A DNA stretch of 64,000 bases from Bacteroidales bacterium UBA3143. GTDB taxonomy: Bacteria > Bacteroidota > Bacteroidia > Bacteroidales > Dysgonomonadaceae. The stretch covers positions 1 through 64,000 of the forward strand of contig DEZB01000052.1 in the NCBI GenBank assembly GCA_002364735.1, in the 5' to 3' direction. Made by a program: the position numbers and the translations under genes. The stretch's first letter is position 1, and each line of letters opens with the position of its first letter. Positions 59,855-64,000 of the stretch are shown one piece after another. The notes under the pieces are model-generated. The model worked only from the letters and a program-made list of their open reading frames with translations. It did not search any database and was not told the origin of the DNA.

Positions 59855-60080
59855 ATGAGCAAGATTAAAAAGATGAAGATTGATTATAAAACTATCAATC
59901 TATTGACAGCACTCATTGTCTATTTACACCATCGAGAAATAAGGTAATAAGGTTGTCGGAGAAGGATGTATGGCAATGTTACTAAGGTTTGAGAAGCCTA
60001 CTCCTATTTGCTTTATTTTTAGACATAATGGCTCTTGATAAACTTACTGCATGCATTCAACTTTCTATATAAATAAGCTT
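59855..60080 (-). repeat. Diverged copy of the 10.8-kb tandem repeat (left of lrp)
   Basis: Same blocks and orientation as 57128-57370 (GGTAATAAGGTT, CAATGTTACTAAGGTT, GCTTCAATC). Together the two copies bracket the GH92 gene. 60081-60190 shows nothing else. Confidence 0.85.
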
Positions 60081-60190
60081 CAATCTCCTTTATTAATACA
60101 TTAGTAACGGCTATTGCACCATATCAGCATACCTATTACCTTATTAAACACCAATGAAACAATAGGAATTACTAACTTTAAGAAAGGCAT

Positions 60191-60664
60191 TTATGCATCT
60201 TTTACGGTAGGTATAGGCAGCTTTCTTTTTATCGATTCTTTTAAGCAAACCAATGTTTCGGTTCGTGCCAATCCTAATGGCATTATTTTTTCTTGAATAA
60301 ACTGCAGCAACTTCTGATTGTTTTCGGCATACACTTTTATCAACAAATCGTATTTACCCGTTGTATAGTAGCACTCTACTACTTGAGGCACATTCTGAAG
60401 TGCAGTTACAATTTCGTCGTAACTATCGGCTTGCGATAAAAACAAACCAATGTAAGCACAGGTAGAGTATCCTATCTTTTCTACATCTACAATAAACTCG
60501 GACCCTTTTAAGATACCCGCTCTGGTAAGTTTCTGTACGCGCTGATGAATGGCAGCTCCTGAGACATTGCATTCTCTTGCAACTTCTAAAAATGGAATAC
60601 GAGCATTGTTTACAATAAGCTTTAAGATTTTTCCATCTAATTCATCTAATTCATGGTTACTCAT
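60191..60664 (-). CDS. Lrp/AsnC family transcriptional regulator
   Basis: 157 aa. N-terminal winged helix-turn-helix (LDELDGKILKLIVNNARIPFLEVARECNVSGAAIHQRVQKLTRAGIL, about 5-50; a standard Lrp HTH) and a C-terminal ligand-sensing RAM domain (CAYIGLFLSQADSYDEI, VVECYYTTGKYDLLIKVYA). Probably senses an amino acid and controls nearby or distant genes; the M20 amidohydrolase on the same strand, 91 bp upstream, is a candidate target. Confidence 0.93.
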   Translation of the reverse strand: MSNHELDELDGKILKLIVNNARIPFLEVARECNVSGAAIHQRVQKLTRAGILKGSEFIVDVEKIGYSTCAYIGLFLSQADSYDEIVTALQNVPQVVECYYTTGKYDLLIKVYAENNQKLLQFIQEKIMPLGLARTETLVCLKESIKRKLPIPTVKDA

Positions 60665-60706
60665 TTACATTGATTTTAAAAATTTACAATAATGAAGACT
60701 TTACTA

Positions 60707-60714
60707 CAAAAATA
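60707..60714 (-). promoter_or_regulatory. -7 box of lrp-type gene
   Basis: CAAAAATA, read TATTTTTG on the minus strand, 42 bp before the start codon. Confidence 0.45.
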
Positions 60715-60755
60715 ACAATATTTGCGAGTTATTTTACACAATATCCTAAATAACT

Positions 60756-61943
60756 TCACTTTTCTAACATTTCCAAAGCAGTTAGAGCAAATAATCCTGT
60801 TGATAAACGTAACGACTCCTCATCAATAAGAAATGTTGAAGTGTGCAGTTTTCCAGATTGCTTGTCTCCTGCAACTCCAAATCGGTAATAACAACCTTTG
60901 AATTTCTCTGTAAAGAAACCAAAATCATCGGCTGTCATTCGTTTGGGAAATTCTGTTACATTTTCACTTTCGACTAATTTAACTGCGATACTCGCCACCT
61001 CTTCAGTTAACTCCCTATTGCTAATAGTGCATGGATATCCAGGTGGAATTAAAACTTCACAATCGCAACCATAAGCCGAAGCCGTTGATTGAGCTATTTG
61101 TGGAATAATGCTAAGCATGTTAGCTCTCTCCGCTTCATCCATGCATCGCAACGAGCCAGCAAGAACTACTTCTGCGGGGATCACATTGGTTGCACCATCG
61201 GCAATGAACTTACCAAACGACAATACCATTGGATTGAATGGATTGCGACGCCTGCTCACCACTTGTTGCATTGCAACTACAATATTGGATGCTGCAAGCA
61301 CCGTATCATTTAGCTCATGCGGCAATGCACCATGTCCACCTTGACCTTTCACTTTGATATGCACTTCGTCGGCCGAAGCCATAATCGTGTCATACTGAAA
61401 AGCAACTTTTTCAGCAGGCAGATCAGCATAAGCGTGTTGCTTAATGACAAAGGCTGGTTGAAAGTCTTTAAAAACACCATCCTTCAACATCAAGTAGGCA
61501 CCACCAGGCGACTGCTCCTCAGCTGGCTGAAACACAAACAGAACAGTACCTCCAAAGTCTTTGCGATGCATGTTAATGAGTTTAGCTGCACCCATCAATG
61601 AAGCTGTTTGTGCATCGTGACCACAGGCATGCATCACTTTCTTATTCACAGATTTGTAAGGCACATCGTTTTCTTCCTCAATTGGCAATGCATCCATATC
61701 TGCACAAAAAGCAATGACACGATCAGAATCAAAAGCCTCTCCCTTCACATGAGCTAAAACTCCATATCCTCCAATGTTTTTGCGATAGGCAACACCCTCC
61801 TCATCAAGAAAACGGGTGATGTATTCACTCGTATTCCTCTCGTTGTAAGACAATTCGGGATGCTGATGCAAATAGCGGTAATGTCTGACTATTTCAGGAA
61901 ATAGTTCATCAACTTGATGTTTTATTAGATTGGAGAGGTGCAT
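60756..61943 (-). CDS. M20 family amidohydrolase (HipO/AmhX-like)
   Basis: 395 aa. Metal-dependent aminoacylase fold: FCADMDALPIEEENDVPY (Asp82), HACGHDAQTA (His105, His109), VFQPAEEQSPGGA (Glu-Glu pair), the dimerisation-domain motif GQGGHGALPHELNDTV, and MTADDFGFF. Cleaves N-acyl or N-aryl amino acids, or amide bonds of peptides with small acyl groups; exact substrate not readable. Not part of an obvious operon. Confidence 0.92.
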   Translation of the reverse strand: MHLSNLIKHQVDELFPEIVRHYRYLHQHPELSYNERNTSEYITRFLDEEGVAYRKNIGGYGVLAHVKGEAFDSDRVIAFCADMDALPIEEENDVPYKSVNKKVMHACGHDAQTASLMGAAKLINMHRKDFGGTVLFVFQPAEEQSPGGAYLMLKDGVFKDFQPAFVIKQHAYADLPAEKVAFQYDTIMASADEVHIKVKGQGGHGALPHELNDTVLAASNIVVAMQQVVSRRRNPFNPMVLSFGKFIADGATNVIPAEVVLAGSLRCMDEAERANMLSIIPQIAQSTASAYGCDCEVLIPPGYPCTISNRELTEEVASIAVKLVESENVTEFPKRMTADDFGFFTEKFKGCYYRFGVAGDKQSGKLHTSTFLIDEESLRLSTGLFALTALEMLEK

Positions 61944-62040
61944 GATTTGAAGAATTAATAATCTAATGTATAGAAAATGACCACCCTAAAGACCTTCGTA
62001 GGGATTTAGGTGAGTGCAGGTTTTCAGTGTAGCGCTCTTA

Positions 62041-63285
62041 TTAATCTAACTTATGAATAACCAATCCAGAGCGTAACTTAGGTTCAAACCAAGTAGTTTT
62101 GGGAGGCATAATGTTTCCTGTGTCAGCAATGTTCATTAGTTGCTTCATGGAAACAGGATAGAGTGCAAGCGCAAAAGCCATCTCTCCACTATCTACACGT
62201 TTTTTCAATTCACCCAGTCCTCTTATACCGCCAACAAAATCGATTCTGTTATCACTCCGCAAATCCTTTATACCCAAAATGTCATCCAAAATAAGATTAG
62301 AAGAGATGGTAACATCTAATTGATCTATAGGATCGTTATCGTTATAAGTTCCTGGTTTTGCAGTCAAATTATATGCTTTGCCATCCATATAGATAGAGAA
62401 GTTGTGCAATGCTTTAGGTCGCACAATCTCTGTGCCAGTTGGCTCAATATCAAAACTCTTAGCTAACTTCTCCAACACTTCTTCAGCGGACAAACCATTT
62501 AGGTCTTTTACTACACGGTTGTAATCGATGATTGTCAATTGATTATCTGGGAAGCAAACTGCCATAAAGTAGTTGTACTCTTCGTCACCTGTGTGTGTTG
62601 GGTTTTGCTGTGCTTTCTCAGCTCCCACCAATGCTGCAGCAGCAGAGCGGTGATGACCATCGGCAATGTACATGGCAGGGAAAGTTGCGAATATTTCAGT
62701 AATTCTGTCTATATCCTCCTTGTCAGAAATCAACCAGAAGTGATGTCCCACTCCATCAACTGAAACAAAATCATATTCCGCTTCTTGCTTGGCAGTTTTT
62801 TCAACTATTTGGTTAAGTTCCTGATGTTCGGGATAAGCATAAAAGACGGGTTCAATGTTTGCATTGTTTACCCTAACGTGTTTCATTCGGTCTTCCTCTT
62901 TGTCACGTCGTGTCAACTCATGTTTTTTGATTTTACCACTCATATAGTCGTCCACATGCGCACACACAACCAGCCCATACTGTGTTTTCTCATTCATTGT
63001 TTGTGCATACACATAGTATATATCTTCGTCGTCTTGCACAAGCCAACCTTTCTCTTGAAACATTTTGAAGTTCTCTAATGCTTTCTCATACACATCCTCA
63101 TCGTGTTCATCTTTCCCTATTGGGAAATCGATTTCTGGTTTTATAATGCGATACAATGATTTTTCATTTCCTGCTGCTTCTGCACGCGCTTCCTCAGAGT
63201 TTAATACATCGTAAGGACGTGATGCAACTTTTGATACAAGATTTTGAGGTGGACGCACACCACGGAAAGGTTTTATTACTGCCAT
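62041..63285 (-). CDS. DUF1015 family protein
   Basis: 414 aa, family conserved in Bacteroidetes and others, of unknown biochemical role. Hallmarks: IKPFRGVRPPQNLVSKVASRPYDVLNSEEAR (N-terminus), YADGHHRSAAAA-like IADGHHRSAAA (207-217; a DGHHR motif recalling ParB-like enzymes), YNYFMAVCFPDNQL, DNRIDFVGGIRGLGELKK and the C-terminal MKQLMNIADTGNIMPPKTTWFEPK. In many Bacteroidetes it lies beside serC and serA; those are not in this window. Confidence 0.92.
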   Translation of the reverse strand: MAVIKPFRGVRPPQNLVSKVASRPYDVLNSEEARAEAAGNEKSLYRIIKPEIDFPIGKDEHDEDVYEKALENFKMFQEKGWLVQDDEDIYYVYAQTMNEKTQYGLVVCAHVDDYMSGKIKKHELTRRDKEEDRMKHVRVNNANIEPVFYAYPEHQELNQIVEKTAKQEAEYDFVSVDGVGHHFWLISDKEDIDRITEIFATFPAMYIADGHHRSAAAALVGAEKAQQNPTHTGDEEYNYFMAVCFPDNQLTIIDYNRVVKDLNGLSAEEVLEKLAKSFDIEPTGTEIVRPKALHNFSIYMDGKAYNLTAKPGTYNDNDPIDQLDVTISSNLILDDILGIKDLRSDNRIDFVGGIRGLGELKKRVDSGEMAFALALYPVSMKQLMNIADTGNIMPPKTTWFEPKLRSGLVIHKLD

Positions 63286-63393
63286 AGTTTAATGTTTGTT
63301 TTTAATAGATTTGTTTGTATTGTAAAGATAGTGAATTTTTTATTGAAACAAATAAGACCAAATCGATAAAGCATTAATCGTTTGAAATGTTAT

Positions 63394-63401
63394 ATATTTG
63401 T
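63394..63401 (+). promoter_or_regulatory. -7 box of DMP19-like gene
   Basis: TATATTTG; it overlaps codons of an upstream in-frame ATG (63387), supporting the start at 63426. Confidence 0.5.
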
Positions 63402-63425
63402 GTTATAAACTCAATAGACACCATT

Positions 63426-63923
63426 ATGATACAAATTTCAGAAAAACAAATTGCAGAAGCTCTGTTGAAAGACAACATTGATTATATCAAACTTTATACA
63501 GATGCTTACCTTGCGGAAGTGGATGGCGATTTAAATGCTAATAACATGGGAATGTTGGATGGCTATCAGCATGCACTACTTGCTTATCGTTTTATACACG
63601 AAGAAGTTGGACATGGAGGCTTTGTGCAACTAATCCAAAATGGATATGGAGGATATATTTTTGACAACCCAACGGCTAAAGCCCTCAAGATATTTGGAGC
63701 TGAAAAGACTTCTAAAATTATATATAAAGCAAAAGAAATATTCGATGCCAACCGTGCTCAATTAGAGAGAGACACCACCGATGAAGAGTTTAATGCCATG
63801 TATGTTGATTTTGAAGAGTTTGATGTGTTGGAAGAACAATTTTATGCAATAGAACAAGAGCAAACTGCCATCATTGCAAAGTTTGTGGACGAAAACAGAA
63901 GTTTGTTTGCCGATATAGTTTGA
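63426..63923 (+). CDS. DMP19/DUF4375-like protein
   Basis: 165 aa, start at 63426 because the predicted -7 box lies just upstream. All-alpha-looking acidic protein: LDGYQHALLAYRFIHEEVGHGGFVQLIQNGYGGYIF resembles the DMP19/DUF4375 fold (HxEVxxGGFxQLxxNxxG), a small domain occurring alone or with immunity-like proteins. No partner gene is seen. Function unknown. Confidence 0.8.
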   Translation: MIQISEKQIAEALLKDNIDYIKLYTDAYLAEVDGDLNANNMGMLDGYQHALLAYRFIHEEVGHGGFVQLIQNGYGGYIFDNPTAKALKIFGAEKTSKIIYKAKEIFDANRAQLERDTTDEEFNAMYVDFEEFDVLEEQFYAIEQEQTAIIAKFVDENRSLFADIV

Positions 63924-63928
63924 TATTA

Positions 63929-63971
63929 AATCAAGAGGATTCATAATTTACATTTATGAATCCTCATGATT
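63929..63971. terminator. Hairpin after DMP19-like gene
   Basis: A long stem (GAGGATTCATAA / TTATGAATCCTC, extended by AAATCA / TGATTT) with a short loop. The T run is weak, so terminator function is probable, not certain. Confidence 0.65.
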
Positions 63972-64000
63972 TAGCATTGTTTTTTGTTTTACACTGCAGT

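Overview
The window looks like chromosomal DNA of an AT-rich member of the Bacteroidota, most likely order Bacteroidales. Evidence: Bacteroidetes-style promoters (a TAnnTTTG -7 box, sometimes with TTTG or TTG about 20 bp upstream) in front of many genes, few obvious Shine-Dalgarno sequences, and typical families such as a SecDF fusion, DUF4301, DUF6600, an HECLGH-type dipeptidyl peptidase III, GH92, an HGSNAT-like acyltransferase and a succinate-type CoA-transferase. Genus cannot be decided from sequence alone.

Layout. 0-1 kb: a small DUF559 endonuclease gene whose core lies between near-perfect inverted repeats. 1-9 kb: lptB-ruvX-def, folB, a Spy-like periplasmic protein, DPP III, a glycosyltransferase, folC. 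9-11 kb: thyA-folA; with folB and folC, four folate/thymidylate genes lie within 8 kb. 11-12 kb: four tandem ~230-bp hairpin-forming repeats followed by a Y1 (REP-associated-like) transposase gene. 12-21 kb: a probable cell-wall salvage cluster (glycosyltransferase, SpoIID-domain protein, AmpG-like importer, HGSNAT-like acyltransferase, BadF-type sugar kinase, MurQ etherase, MtgA facing it), interrupted by a second Y1 transposase with its own upstream hairpin. 21-31 kb: AlaX-type editing protein, Pcm, CoA-transferase, MiaB, a YtxH/holin-like membrane operon, RelA/SpoT, DUF4301. 31-38 kb: DnaK, a DUF6600 lipoprotein with a Ser/Arg-rich tail, RNase Y, ZapA and a coiled-coil partner. 38-43 kb: SucA-SucB. 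43-45 kb: a restriction-modification pair (MjaI-like nuclease and N4-cytosine-type methyltransferase). 45-53 kb: RidA-like, VOC, rhomboid, M3 peptidase, SecDF, tRNA-Thr. 53-64 kb: PyrC, a DPM1-like glycosyltransferase, initiator tRNA, RlpA, GH92 mannosidase, Lrp regulator, M20 amidohydrolase, DUF1015, DMP19-like protein.

The most unusual content is non-coding. At least five repeat families are visible: (1) the inverted repeats of the DUF559 element; (2) the tandem family at 10.8-11.7 kb, with two diverged copies flanking the GH92 gene at 57.1 and 59.9 kb; (3) the nested hairpin before the second transposase; (4) an orphan ~130-bp imperfect hairpin at 47.3 kb; (5) a ~330-bp element with CACCGCGGTG palindromes at 34.9 and 53.4 kb. 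The pairing of two Y1 transposase genes with two unrelated long-hairpin repeats is the best candidate for a little-described system. No prophage, CRISPR array or large conjugative element was seen.
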